Shown: positions 51,167 to 59,629 of the stretch, piece after piece
Layout: each line of letters opens with the position of its first letter
How positions within the stretch are numbered: the first letter of the stretch is position 1
Assembly: GCA_900544645.1 (NCBI GenBank)
Contig: UQWG01000006.1
Coordinates: 1-59,629 of the forward strand
Direction: 5' to 3'
DNA from: an uncultured Collinsella sp.
GTDB lineage: Bacteria; Actinomycetota; Coriobacteriia; Coriobacteriales; Coriobacteriaceae
DNA length: 59,629 nt
Translations under genes and position numbers: made by a program
Notes under the pieces: model-generated
Databases searched by the model: none
Told to the model about the DNA's origin: nothing
What the model saw: only the letters and a program-made list of their open reading frames with translations

Positions 51167-52129
51167 TCACGATTTTCTCAAGATGTTCGTAATCCAGAGC
51201 AAAAGCGCGGTCTGAGAATCGGCCGAACCCTTGAGCGCGAGCTCCACATCAACGGCACCCTCGAGCGCTGCGACGAGCTCTGCCATCGAAAAGCGACGTG
51301 CCCAGGTCAGGTGATTCTTGACCTGCCAGGACTGGAGTTTGAGCGTTGCGGCCAGCTCACGACCCTGTCCGCGCGCATCGAGCGCCTTGGCAACGATAAG
51401 CTCGCGAATGCGGCCGCACAGCAATGTGTACGTCCACACGTAGCTCTTGGCGGGCATTAGATTGAAGAGCTCGAGCGAACGGCGCATGTCACGGGCCGAG
51501 ACCGCATTGAGAAAGTCCCAGGGTTGAACCTCGGCCGTACGTACAATCCAGCGCTCAACGTCGGCAAGCTCAATCTGGGGCGCCTCGACCATCTGGGCAA
51601 GCTTAGCCAAGTCGTTATCGAGCATGCGAGTGTTTTCACCCGAACGCGAGACGAGCTCCTCGGCGGCCGCCGTCGAGATCGACTTGCCGTGCTGCGTCGC
51701 CATCTGTTGCACGCGGCGCGGTAACTCCCAGCGCTTGGTGCCGGAGCAATCGATCACGGCCTTCTTGTCGATTTTGGCGATCGCCTTATACAGGCGCGTG
51801 TTCTTGGCAAGCGAGTCGGCGATGATGAGGCAGACCGTCGTGGGGCTGGGACTCGCCAGATAGTCGACAAGCGGCTCCGAGACCGCCTTAGCGAGCTTTG
51901 AGCAGCCATCAAGGATTACCAAGCGAAACTCGCTGCCCATCGGAAAGGTGTTAAGCGATCCGATAATGGACTCGATATCGGGGTCCTTGGTCATGTCGCG
52001 CTCGTCGAGGTTGAACTCGACCATTCCCGACTTTTCCAGACGCGCCTTCATACGCGAGACGGCGTGATCGCGCTTGACGCCGTCGGTACCGACGATCAGA
52101 TATGCCGGCAGCAGACCGGTTTCGGACAT
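51167..52129 (-). CDS. holA: DNA polymerase III subunit delta
   Basis: HolA (320 aa) opens the sliding clamp in the clamp loader. The N-terminal AYLIVGTDGVKRDHA block, the FRLVILDGCSKL region and the C-terminal collar domain (LAATLKLQSWQVKNHLTWARRFS) match the family. GGGAGGGGAG lies 5 nt before the ATG at 52129. It follows comEC, the common comEA–comEC–holA order. Confidence 0.93.
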   Translation of the reverse strand: MSETGLLPAYLIVGTDGVKRDHAVSRMKARLEKSGMVEFNLDERDMTKDPDIESIIGSLNTFPMGSEFRLVILDGCSKLAKAVSEPLVDYLASPSPTTVCLIIADSLAKNTRLYKAIAKIDKKAVIDCSGTKRWELPRRVQQMATQHGKSISTAAAEELVSRSGENTRMLDNDLAKLAQMVEAPQIELADVERWIVRTAEVQPWDFLNAVSARDMRRSLELFNLMPAKSYVWTYTLLCGRIRELIVAKALDARGQGRELAATLKLQSWQVKNHLTWARRFSMAELVAALEGAVDVELALKGSADSQTALLLWITNILRKS

Positions 52130-52207
52130 TACGCTCCCCTCCCGCAGGCCTTCGTATTCGTTCCGTGCCATTCTAGCCCAGGGGCCCACCACACGCCATC
52201 GACGTCG

Positions 52208-54511
52208 TCACGGTCGCTGGCATCGCATCGCAAAGCCCTTTGCGGTCGGGCTGATGGTGATATCACCGTGTTCGATGGTGCATGCGAACGCACCGCCCGC
52301 TTCCTGAACGGCATCGATGCAGGCATCCGACGGATGACCGTATCGATTCCCCTTGCCGGCGCTCGCGAGGGAAAGCTCGGGTCTCAGGACATCCAGCAAC
52401 TCACCATCGACTGAAACCTTGGAGCCGTGATGCCCAAGTTTAAGGACATCGATATCCCCCACCTCCTGCACGAATTCCCGTTCTTGGTCGAGCTCGGCAT
52501 CACCAGTGAGGAGCATACGCAGGCTCTTGCCTTCCTGAACATAAGAGAGTAGCAGGACAAGCGAGTCCTCATTTCCCTCGCCATCTACGGACTCGAACGG
52601 CCACATCACGCGGGCACAAAATGAGCCGATGTCGACCGTATCCCCACGGCGCACCTGCCGATACTCAACGCCAGGTCGATTCAATACCTCGGCAGGAGCA
52701 TCCTCCAACGCATCCGCCGCCACGGCAATCGTTCCGACCGAAAACTGTTCGAGCACGGCAGGTAGACCACCCCAGTGATCCTCATCCCAATGCGTCACAA
52801 AGACGGCATCGATATGGTGCACGTTATTGCGAACCAACGCCGCTACCACGCGCTCATCGAGCCCGCAGTCGACGAGTGCTAATGCGTCGCCCTGGCGGAT
52901 AAGAATCGCATCCGCCTGGCCCACATCGAGCACCGTCACCGAAGGCGGAGCGAATCGATCCCAGTAGACGTACGGAATCGCAGCCAAGAGCACCAGACAT
53001 GAAAGCCCCACCGCCATAGGACGTGCACGGGGACGCGGCCACCAGACCAACAGAACCGCCAGCAAACACGGCACTAGGTAAATCCACATGCTATCGGGCG
53101 GCACACTCACAGATGCACCAGGCACGGCGGCAAACAGCTGCTCGAAGAACAGTGCGCAACGGGCGGCAACCATGGGCACAACGAGCGCCCAAATCCGCAA
53201 CGGTTCCACGAGCGAAAAGGGAACCAGCACGATCGACACAGCAAGCAGTACGCTCACCACCGGACCGATGACTGCATTTGCCAGCGGAGCAATGAGCGAG
53301 AACGCACCGAAGGCAGGAATGGTAATGGGAAGTGTTGCCAGTTGCGAGCACAGCGTGACGGAAAGTATGTTGGCAACGCCCGATGGCACACCCAGCTCAC
53401 TCAAAGCGTAGGTCGCATAGGGGCAAAAGCACAGAATGGCTAAGACGCTGGCACACGAGAGCTGAAAGCCCATCTCGAACAGCACCGTCGGCCGCAGTAG
53501 CACAAAGATGGACATGGTTACGAAGAGTGCCGATGCGCCGTGCCGGCGACGCCCCGCGCCGTTTACGACAAGCGTCGCGAACACCATGCAGCACGCGCGC
53601 ACGGCCGAGGGAGACGCGCCCGTAAAGGCAGTGTAGCCCACAAGCGCCATCGCCATTATCGCCCGCTGAACACCACGTGAGCAGCGAGTCTTTTGCAATA
53701 CACCCTCGATTACAAATCCCACGATAGCCAAATGGCTGCCGGAGACGGCTATAAGATGCGCCGTTCCCGTCACCGAAAACCAGTCGCCCGCCGGCTGGGC
53801 ACGCAGTTCGGCCGAACGACCGCAGACGACACCGGCTATGAGTTCACGCGCCGGGTCGGTCGCAGGCGCGATGGACGCAAGCAGCCCATTTCGCAGCCGA
53901 AGCAGCGGTCCCGGAGAGCCCTCATCGGCCGACACAATCCGAACGACTTTAACCTTGCGCACCTCGCCTCGGAGCACGCGCGATCGTCCATACGCATCGT
54001 TCTCAAAACGTGAAACGCGACCGATAACACGCATGTGCGCCCCGACCCTGAGCTCGCGGTCACACGATAGGCGAACCGTTGCCAAGTTCTTGCCGTCCGC
54101 GCGTGCCTCGCAGGTATAGGAATACACGTCGTCGTTTATGGATGGATCACCCTGCACGACAAACTCGAGGCTGCTTGCCGCTCGAGCGTCGAGCGCCTTC
54201 GAGGCGCTTAGCGCGCCCACAGCCCACCACGCCGAGACGACCGCTCCCGCCACGAGACCGACGGACGCGGCATACAGCCACCGCTTCCAAGGGGCAAGCC
54301 GCGCACAAGATTGAGCCAGCACAACGAATACCGCCGCCGCGACGGGAATGGCCCATAGCGGCCCGACCGCCGGCGCCTGCTCCCTCAGCAGCGCATCAGC
54401 GGTCACGTTGAGCACCAAGGCGCAGCTCATGCACATGCCGGCACACAGGGCCATCGTCCACGGCATCAGGGGCCGCGGAGGCATCACATGCTCGCGCTCG
54501 GTCGCACTCAT
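52208..54511 (-). CDS. comEC: DNA internalization competence protein ComEC/Rec2
   Basis: ComEC (767 aa) forms the channel that brings single-stranded DNA into the cell. It has N-terminal helices, an OB-like region (about 120–220), the competence domain (about 230–500, GTAHLIAVSGSHLAI) and a C-terminal metallo-β-lactamase domain (THWDEDHWGG, LKLGHHGS). The ATG overlaps the comEA stop by 4 nt (ATGA). The gene is intact. Confidence 0.94.
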   Translation of the reverse strand: MSATEREHVMPPRPLMPWTMALCAGMCMSCALVLNVTADALLREQAPAVGPLWAIPVAAAVFVVLAQSCARLAPWKRWLYAASVGLVAGAVVSAWWAVGALSASKALDARAASSLEFVVQGDPSINDDVYSYTCEARADGKNLATVRLSCDRELRVGAHMRVIGRVSRFENDAYGRSRVLRGEVRKVKVVRIVSADEGSPGPLLRLRNGLLASIAPATDPARELIAGVVCGRSAELRAQPAGDWFSVTGTAHLIAVSGSHLAIVGFVIEGVLQKTRCSRGVQRAIMAMALVGYTAFTGASPSAVRACCMVFATLVVNGAGRRRHGASALFVTMSIFVLLRPTVLFEMGFQLSCASVLAILCFCPYATYALSELGVPSGVANILSVTLCSQLATLPITIPAFGAFSLIAPLANAVIGPVVSVLLAVSIVLVPFSLVEPLRIWALVVPMVAARCALFFEQLFAAVPGASVSVPPDSMWIYLVPCLLAVLLVWWPRPRARPMAVGLSCLVLLAAIPYVYWDRFAPPSVTVLDVGQADAILIRQGDALALVDCGLDERVVAALVRNNVHHIDAVFVTHWDEDHWGGLPAVLEQFSVGTIAVAADALEDAPAEVLNRPGVEYRQVRRGDTVDIGSFCARVMWPFESVDGEGNEDSLVLLLSYVQEGKSLRMLLTGDAELDQEREFVQEVGDIDVLKLGHHGSKVSVDGELLDVLRPELSLASAGKGNRYGHPSDACIDAVQEAGGAFACTIEHGDITISPTAKGFAMRCQRP

Positions 54512-55221
54512 ACGCAGATGCAATCTTTGATTTTGGCAAGCTTCTTCTCGCCGATTCCCGACACACGCATCAGATCGTCAACCGAAGCAAAAGCACCGTT
54601 CTTTGTCCGCTCATCGATAATCGACTGGGCCATGGAGGGACCGATGCCCGAGAGCGTCTGTAGCTCTGCCGCGCTTGCCGTATTGATATTTACTAGGCCT
54701 GTTGCGCCACTCACACCCGATGATGCGGAAGCCCCACCAACAACACCGGCTTCCGCAATGGACGCCTGCTGCTCCCCTACCGTTGGAACGTGAATCTTCT
54801 GTCCATCGACGACCTTAGATGCCCGATTGAGCCCCGTAACGTCTGCCTCGGGCGCCAGCCCGCCGGCGGCATCAATCGCCTGAGCCACCCGCGCGCCATC
54901 CTTGAGGCGATATACACCGGGCGACACAACGGCGCCATCGACATCGACATAGACCTCTGCCGCGGCAGAAGCCTTAGTCGAAGAACCTTCGGATGTCTTT
55001 CCGCTCGAGGCATCACCGGATCCCGGCTCCACCAACGAGCCCGTACCGTCAGTGCGCTCAAACGACACACCACCGGCACCGCCGCCAAGGTTCGCCATCG
55101 CCAAGCCGCTCGCCATCGCAATGACGACCAGTATCGCCATCACCACTGCCTTATGACCGAGCAGCTTGTCCGCCAAGCGGTCCATCCGTTTGACCCGTTC
55201 GTGTTGTTCGCGCTGCGCCAT
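54508..55221 (-). CDS. comEA: competence protein ComEA
   Basis: ComEA (237 aa) is the membrane-anchored DNA receptor for uptake. It has one helix (VVMAILVVIAMASGLAMANL, about 26–46), a Ser/Gly/Ala-rich linker, a SLBB domain (VYVDVDGAVVSPGVYRL) and a C-terminal double helix-hairpin-helix (VNINTASAAELQTLSGIG ... VSGIGEKKLAKI). The ATG at 55221 follows GGGAGG by 7 nt. Confidence 0.93.
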   Translation of the reverse strand: MAQREQHERVKRMDRLADKLLGHKAVVMAILVVIAMASGLAMANLGGGAGGVSFERTDGTGSLVEPGSGDASSGKTSEGSSTKASAAAEVYVDVDGAVVSPGVYRLKDGARVAQAIDAAGGLAPEADVTGLNRASKVVDGQKIHVPTVGEQQASIAEAGVVGGASASSGVSGATGLVNINTASAAELQTLSGIGPSMAQSIIDERTKNGAFASVDDLMRVSGIGEKKLAKIKDCICV

Positions 55222-55394
55222 AGCAAAACCTCCCAACACCATCGTGTCAGGAAAGGAGCCCTGCAACAGCCACGCTCCAAAACCGGTTTTAGCGGTCAAA
55301 CCAAAAATCGACCAAAACCTTGCACAAATCTGTCCATTTATTCAGGCACACGTCAGCAAATGAACACTTAGCCGCAAAATGCCCAGATAGCAAA

Positions 55395-55424
55395 AGACCG
55401 ACGATGCAGGCGCATCGTCGGTCT
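55395..55424 (-). terminator. terminator after thiI
   Basis: AGACCGACGATGC (55395–55407) pairs perfectly with GCATCGTCGGTCT (55412–55424), with an AGGC loop. On the minus strand TTTTGC follows. Confidence 0.9.
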
Positions 55425-55434
55425 ATGCACAAAA

Positions 55435-56679
55435 TTACTCGTGATCTTGGTAAATCTCACGCGGAGCAAGCTCCGAATGTTTGCGTTTTAAGGTCTTAGG
55501 GGCCTTATACGTATTGCTCTCGAAGTCGATATACTCGGTCTGCTTGAGCAGGCGCTCGATCATCTCCTCGTGATCGAACAACTCCCAGGCCTCATGCACG
55601 GCATCGAGTTTGGCGTGCGTCTCGGGACGGCGCGGCATAAACAGCGTGCAGCAGTCGGGAGCGGCCTCAGTCGAGATATCGAACGTACCGATCTCCTCGG
55701 CGCGCGCGATGATCTCCTGCTTGTCCGAACCGATGAGAGGGCGGAACACGGGGATCTTCACGGCCTCGTTGACGGCCATGATGTTCTCAAGCGTTTGGGA
55801 GGCAACCTGCCCAAGCGATTCGCCCGTAACGATGGCCTTGGCGCCCTCGATGTGTGCAATGCGCTCGGCAACCGAATACATAATGCGGCGATACATGATC
55901 ACGCGCAGGTTGCTGGGACAGGTGACCGAAATCTCACGCTGGCAGTCGCCAAACGGCACCACGTACAGGCGGCCGATCTGGACACCCGGCTCAAGCGCAC
56001 GGATGATGTCCTGCACCAGATACTCACTCGTATCGGGCGTCTGCGGACGACCAGAGAAATGTACCGGCACGCACACCGCGCCGCGACGCGCGAGCATCCA
56101 GGTCGCCACCGGAGAATCGATACCCGACGACAGCAGCGTCACGACCTTGCCGGCAGAACCCACCGGCAGACCGCCCACGCCGCGCTCGGAGCGCGCGTAC
56201 ACATAAACGCTACCCTGGACCACCAGTACGTGCACCATCGCATCGGGGTCGTGCATTTGAACCTTTTTATCGGGAAAGGCCTCACACAACACCTCGCCCA
56301 CCTGACGATTGATATCAATCGAGGTGAGCTCATAGTCGGTATTGGAGCGCTTGGCGTGCACCTTAAACGAATCGAAGGAACCAAACTCGCGCAGCGCCTT
56401 CACGGCGGCGGCACAGTACTCCTGAGGGTCGCGATTGGTGTGATACGCCAAAGACACACGAGCAACACCGGGAACGGTGCGAATGACACGCGCCGCCTCG
56501 TCGGCCTGATGCTCGTTAAAGGTCACGAGGATATAACCGGAAATTCGAGACACGGCATTCACGGAAAAGGCGGCCAAGGCCGCCTTGATGTTATCCATGA
56601 GAATATGCTCAAAATGTGCGCGGTTCTTACCCTTCAGTCCAACCTCGTGATAGTGGACCAGGCAGACGCGAGCCGCCAT
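55435..56679 (-). CDS. thiI: tRNA 4-thiouridine synthase ThiI
   Basis: ThiI (414 aa) adenylates and thiolates U8 of tRNA and can feed sulphur to thiamine. It has a ferredoxin-like and THUMP N-terminus (about 1–165), and a PP-loop SSGIDSP (184–190), where the first Gly of SGGxDS is Ser. It lacks the C-terminal rhodanese domain of the enteric enzyme, as in many Gram-positives. It starts directly after rpoZ. Confidence 0.95.
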   Translation of the reverse strand: MAARVCLVHYHEVGLKGKNRAHFEHILMDNIKAALAAFSVNAVSRISGYILVTFNEHQADEAARVIRTVPGVARVSLAYHTNRDPQEYCAAAVKALREFGSFDSFKVHAKRSNTDYELTSIDINRQVGEVLCEAFPDKKVQMHDPDAMVHVLVVQGSVYVYARSERGVGGLPVGSAGKVVTLLSSGIDSPVATWMLARRGAVCVPVHFSGRPQTPDTSEYLVQDIIRALEPGVQIGRLYVVPFGDCQREISVTCPSNLRVIMYRRIMYSVAERIAHIEGAKAIVTGESLGQVASQTLENIMAVNEAVKIPVFRPLIGSDKQEIIARAEEIGTFDISTEAAPDCCTLFMPRRPETHAKLDAVHEAWELFDHEEMIERLLKQTEYIDFESNTYKAPKTLKRKHSELAPREIYQDHE

Positions 56680-56961
56680 TTAGGCTTCAGCAACCTTGTG
56701 GCCGAGCGCCTTCTCGTAACGGGCCTCGTCGTAAGAGATGTCGCCGTCGACAATCTCGTCCATAGCCATCGAGATGGTGTCGGCACCGGAAAGCCCGATG
56801 GTGATGTCATCGACATCCTGGACGGCAAGCACGCGGTTGTGCTGGCCACGCAGCATGCTATTGATGTCGCAGGCGCGCTTGGAGGCAAGCGAAGCGAGCA
56901 GGAAGCGGTTGTGATCGGTCTTCTCCAGAAGATCGTCAATGCAAGGCTTTACAACGGACAC
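56680..56961 (-). CDS. rpoZ: RNA polymerase omega subunit
   Basis: Omega (93 aa) aids RNA polymerase assembly and ppGpp response. Motifs: CIDDLLEKTDHNRFLLASLASKRA (in part), INSMLRG, and acidic helices at the end. It lies between gmk and thiI. The order mihF–gmk–rpoZ is the actinobacterial one. Confidence 0.93.
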   Translation of the reverse strand: MSVVKPCIDDLLEKTDHNRFLLASLASKRACDINSMLRGQHNRVLAVQDVDDITIGLSGADTISMAMDEIVDGDISYDEARYEKALGHKVAEA

Positions 56962-56966
56962 GGACC

Positions 56967-57536
56967 TCAGATCCTTTCATGCATATCGAGAACGCGAACG
57001 AGCTCATCGGTCGCGCGGTCGAGATCGTCATTCACCACGACGTCGTCGTAGCGGTCGGCAAGGGCAAGCTCATCGGCGGCGTTTGCCATACGCAGCTCAA
57101 TCGTCTCGGGCGTCTCGGTACCGCGACCGACTAGACGCTCGCGAAGCACCTCAAGCGAAGGCGGCTTGATAAAGATCAGCACGGCCTCGGGGAAACGCTC
57201 CTTCACCTGCAGGGCGCCCTGGACATCGATCTCCAAAATCAGAGACGCGCCCGAGGCGAGCTTGGATGTGACCTCGCTCACCAACGTGCCGTAGCAGTTA
57301 CCGTGGACCTCGGCCCACTCAACAAACTCACCGTTTGCCACGCGGCGGTCGAACTCCTCGCGCGTCAGAAAAAAGTAGTTGACGCCGTCGACCTCACCTT
57401 TGCGTGGTGCTCGCGTGGTAGCCGAAACCGTCAGGCCCAGGTTCGAGCGGCGCTCGCGCACACGAGTGACGAGCGTACCCTTGCCTGCGCCTGACGGTCC
57501 AGAAATCACAAAGAGCTTGGAATCCTGAGCGCTCAC
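56967..57536 (-). CDS. gmk: guanylate kinase
   Basis: Gmk (189 aa) phosphorylates GMP to GDP. The P-loop GPSGAGKG (13–20), SATTRAPRKGEVDGVNYFF and LEIDVQGALQVK are intact. It starts directly after the mihF stop and is 5 bp from rpoZ. Confidence 0.96.
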   Translation of the reverse strand: MSAQDSKLFVISGPSGAGKGTLVTRVRERRSNLGLTVSATTRAPRKGEVDGVNYFFLTREEFDRRVANGEFVEWAEVHGNCYGTLVSEVTSKLASGASLILEIDVQGALQVKERFPEAVLIFIKPPSLEVLRERLVGRGTETPETIELRMANAADELALADRYDDVVVNDDLDRATDELVRVLDMHERI

Positions 57537-57845
57537 TTATTTGGTCAGCTGCTCGAGGAGCTGCTCGCGCTGACGGACGCCGAGGCCCTGGACGCGACGG
57601 GTAGCGGAGATACCGAGCTCCTCCATGATCTTGGCGGCCTTGGCCTTGCCATAACCAGGGAGAGACTCGATGAGGGTGGAAACCTTCATGCGGGAAGCGA
57701 TGGGGTCATCGGAGTTGAGCACGGACTCGAGGGACTTCTCGCCCTTCTTGATCTGCTCGCGAAGCTCAGCGCGGGCGTGACGTGCGGCAGCAGCCTTCTC
57801 AAGAGCCTGCTTGCGCTGCTCATCGGTAAGCTGAGGGAGTGCCAT
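57537..57845 (-). CDS. mihF: actinobacterial integration host factor (mIHF)
   Basis: The 102-aa nucleoid protein mIHF is found in Actinobacteria. The N-terminus is helical and basic (DEQRKQALEKAAAARHARAEL). The HhH-like DNA-binding part reads TLIESLPGYGKAKAAKIMEELGI. GGAGGTACGA lies right before the ATG at 57845. It needs mIHF-type integrases in some phages; a role with the local integrase is speculative. Confidence 0.92.
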   Translation of the reverse strand: MALPQLTDEQRKQALEKAAAARHARAELREQIKKGEKSLESVLNSDDPIASRMKVSTLIESLPGYGKAKAAKIMEELGISATRRVQGLGVRQREQLLEQLTK

Positions 57846-57933
57846 TCGTACCTCCAAATAGTTGGGTTATATCTGATTCAATAATTGGCATTTTAGCACG
57901 TAGAACGTACAAAATGCCCAATCGCGGCTCCAT

Positions 57934-57962
57934 AGGTTAGACGATACCCGCAAAAAGTGCAA
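57934..57962 (-). promoter_or_regulatory. candidate promoter of the mihF operon
   Basis: On the minus strand TTGCAC (57962–57957) and TAACCT (57939–57934) are separated by 17 bp. The site lies about 90 bp before the mihF ATG, leaving an untranslated leader of roughly 80 nt. Confidence 0.45.
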
Positions 57963-57981
57963 TATACTGCGCCCAAAGTTA

Positions 57982-58039
57982 AGCCCCTGACCTGCGATTC
58001 CACACAAAGGATGGGAAAGTTTACGCAGGCACAGGGGCT
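57982..58039. terminator. hairpin between pyrF and mihF, weak terminator candidate
   Basis: AGCCCCTG (57982–57989) pairs with CAGGGGCT (58032–58039), and CTGCG/CGCAG continues the stem inside. ATTTTG follows on the plus strand, TTAACTTT on the minus strand. It may end the pyrD–pyrF transcript. A structured regulatory RNA cannot be excluded. Confidence 0.45.
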
Positions 58040-58084
58040 ATTTTGTGCTAATGAGACCCAAAAGTGGTGACTTAGGGGAATCTT

Positions 58085-58801
58085 TTACGCGACGTTTTCG
58101 ACCAGCTCGGCGACGATGGCGTCAAAGGCGGCAACCGGATCGTCGGCACCAGTGATGGGACGGCCCACCACAATGTGGCTTGCGCCTCGCTCGATAGCCT
58201 GGGAAGGCGTCGCCACGCGAGACTGGTCGCCTAAGGCGGCACCCACCGGACGCACACCCGGAGTCACGATCAGGGCATCGGGACCCAGCAGCTCACGCAT
58301 GTCGTGAGCCTCCATCGGCGAGCACACAATGCCATCGATGCCGTTGGCCTGAGCGAGCTTTGCCAGGCGGGCGGCCTCCTCGGCCACGGGCGACTCGACG
58401 CCGATCTCGCTCAAGGCATCCTGATTCATGCTCGTGAGCACGGTGATGGCGACGAGCTTGGCGCGGTCCTCGCGCGCCTCCTCGGCACCCTCGCGGCAGG
58501 CAGCGAGCATGGCGCCCGAACCCAAGCCGTGAACCGAGAGCAGGTCGGCACCGGCAAGCGAGGCCGAACGGGCGGCACCGCGAACCTGATGCGGAATATC
58601 ATGGAACTTAAGGTCAAGGAAGACCTTAAAGCCCAGGTCCTTAAAGGTCTTGACGATCTCGGGGCCCTCAGCGTAATAGAGCGTCATACCAACCTTAAGC
58701 CAGGCGGCATGGCCCGAAAGCTCGTGGGCGAGCTCGAGCGCACGCTCACGATCGCAGTCGAGGGCGACGATTACGCGGTCGCGGGCATCGGTCTCTAGCA
58801 T
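58085..58801 (-). CDS. pyrF: orotidine 5'-phosphate decarboxylase
   Basis: PyrF (238 aa) makes UMP from OMP. The catalytic motif is FLDLKFHDIPHQV, with an IVALDCD start and VTPGVRP and IVVGRPIT phosphate-binding blocks near the end. It overlaps the pyrD stop by 7 nt, so the last two steps shown are coupled. Confidence 0.96.
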   Translation of the reverse strand: MLETDARDRVIVALDCDRERALELAHELSGHAAWLKVGMTLYYAEGPEIVKTFKDLGFKVFLDLKFHDIPHQVRGAARSASLAGADLLSVHGLGSGAMLAACREGAEEAREDRAKLVAITVLTSMNQDALSEIGVESPVAEEAARLAKLAQANGIDGIVCSPMEAHDMRELLGPDALIVTPGVRPVGAALGDQSRVATPSQAIERGASHIVVGRPITGADDPVAAFDAIVAELVENVA

Positions 58802-59629
58802 TCGAAAGCACCTACCAGCTCGTTGATGTCCTTTACGCCCTGGGACTCGGCCCAGGCCTCGAGCTCATGCGCGATCTTGAGCGAAGCGCACGGATCGACG
58901 AAGTTGGCCATACCGACCGACACGCAGGTGGCGCCGGCCAGGATAAACTCGGCCGCATCTTCTCCGGTCATGACACCGCCGACACCGTTGATGGGGATAT
59001 CGACGGCCTGGGCAACCTCCCAGACCATGCGCACGGCGATGTGGTGGCACAGCGGGCCCGAAAGGCCGCCCTTGGGCTTGGCCACGCGGGACTTGCGGGT
59101 ATGGACGTCGATGGCCATGCCCTGGATAGAGTTGATGACTGAAAGGCCGTCGGCACCGGCAGCCTCGAGGGCCCTGGCGATCTCGGCGACGTTGACCGGC
59201 GCCATCTTCACGAACAGCGGCTTATCGGTCACCTTACGGCAGGCAGCCATAACGGAAGAGGCGCCCTCGGGCGTGGAGCCCATGGCGGCACCGCCGGCGG
59301 CAATATTGGGGCAGCTCACGTTGATCTCGTAGCCGGCAACCCAGGGGCACAGCTCGACATACATCTCGAGCGCGCGGACAAACTCGTCAACGGAGTGGCC
59401 GGCAACCTGACAGATGACCTGGCAGCCGTCCTTGGACAGCTGTTCGAGCCACGGACCGGACTCGCGGGCAAAGGCAGCCACGCCGGGGTTCTGAAGGCCC
59501 ACAGAGTTGATCATGCCGCCCGGGATCTCGGCCATGCGGGGCGCGGGATTGCCGGGCCAGGGCTCGGCTGCGCAACCCTTGGTGGTGATGGCGCCCAGCT
59601 GGGAAACATCAAAGAAGTTCTGGAACTGC
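58795..59629 (-). CDS. pyrD: dihydroorotate dehydrogenase (N-terminus cut by window edge)
   Basis: The frame is open to the right edge: it reads LGAITTKGC, then WPGNPAPRMAEIPGGMINSVGLQNPG. This is the class 1 PyrD start region, so the ATG at 59535 is internal and about 20–30 N-terminal residues are missing. Later motifs are INVSCPN (substrate binding, with the class 1B-type Cys) and GVGGVMTGEDAAEF for FMN. PyrD oxidises dihydroorotate. It runs into pyrF. Confidence 0.94.
   Translation of the reverse strand, partial: QFQNFFDVSQLGAITTKGCAAEPWPGNPAPRMAEIPGGMINSVGLQNPGVAAFARESGPWLEQLSKDGCQVICQVAGHSVDEFVRALEMYVELCPWVAGYEINVSCPNIAAGGAAMGSTPEGASSVMAACRKVTDKPLFVKMAPVNVAEIARALEAAGADGLSVINSIQGMAIDVHTRKSRVAKPKGGLSGPLCHHIAVRMVWEVAQAVDIPINGVGGVMTGEDAAEFILAGATCVSVGMANFVDPCASLKIAHELEAWAESQGVKDINELVGAFEC

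Noticed and set aside
57982..58039. riboswitch upstream of mihF
   Set aside because: It lies upstream of the likely promoter and fits no riboswitch consensus I know. It is better seen as the pyrF 3' region.

Overview
The window looks like the chromosome of a Collinsella-type gut anaerobe (Coriobacteriia, Actinomycetota). This is an inference from GC-rich codon use, the actinobacterial orders FHA–MerR and mihF–gmk–rpoZ, and the SpoVS and DUF1836 families next to actinobacterial housekeeping genes. No rRNA and no complete tRNA gene is present.

Region 1 (1–6301) is accessory DNA, probably the right end of an integrated element. It holds the start of an unidentified membrane or secreted protein, a fused permease–ATPase ABC protein, two very small ORFs, a DUF1648 membrane protein, an unknown GC-rich gene, a dense cluster of short repeats and palindromes (4102–4418), a tyrosine integrase, and at 6268–6301 the 3' end of a tRNA without its 5' half. 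That tRNA stub followed by a terminator is the usual chromosome junction of a tRNA-integrating element. The intact tRNA should lie left of the window.

Region 2 (6302–15071) is on the plus strand at first: a CDP-alcohol phosphatidyltransferase, a GarA-like FHA protein, a MerR regulator, apt and an NlpC/P60 hydrolase. Then come degV and a convergent DUF1836 regulator, each with the same palindrome in front of it, followed by divergent trxB and a glycolipid-type glycosyltransferase. The 438-bp gap 14634–15071 contains three copies of an unusual palindromic repeat.

Region 3 (15072–24900) holds dut, nrdR and an SOS unit: a LysM protein and lexA divergently expressed across three LexA boxes. A frameshifted membrane protein gene follows lexA. 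A minus-strand operon then runs rny, GHKL ATPase, spoVS, miaB, miaA, hflX.

Region 4 (24894–36060) is one long minus-strand series: rnj, ftsK, rodZ-like, yajQ, rimO, pgsA, cinA/pncC, recA, recX. recA has its own LexA box and a helically phased repeat array upstream.

Region 5 (36300–59629), also minus strand, carries pnp and rpsO; then lepA, dusB, hemW, a membrane-anchored DnaJ-like protein, dnaJ, mtaB, phoH, ybeY, dgkA, era, recO; then comEA, comEC, holA, rpsT; and finally pyrD (cut by the right edge), pyrF, mihF, gmk, rpoZ, thiI. The themes are RNA decay and modification (three methylthiotransferases, RNase Y, RNase J, PNPase, YbeY), SOS repair, DNA uptake and pyrimidine synthesis.
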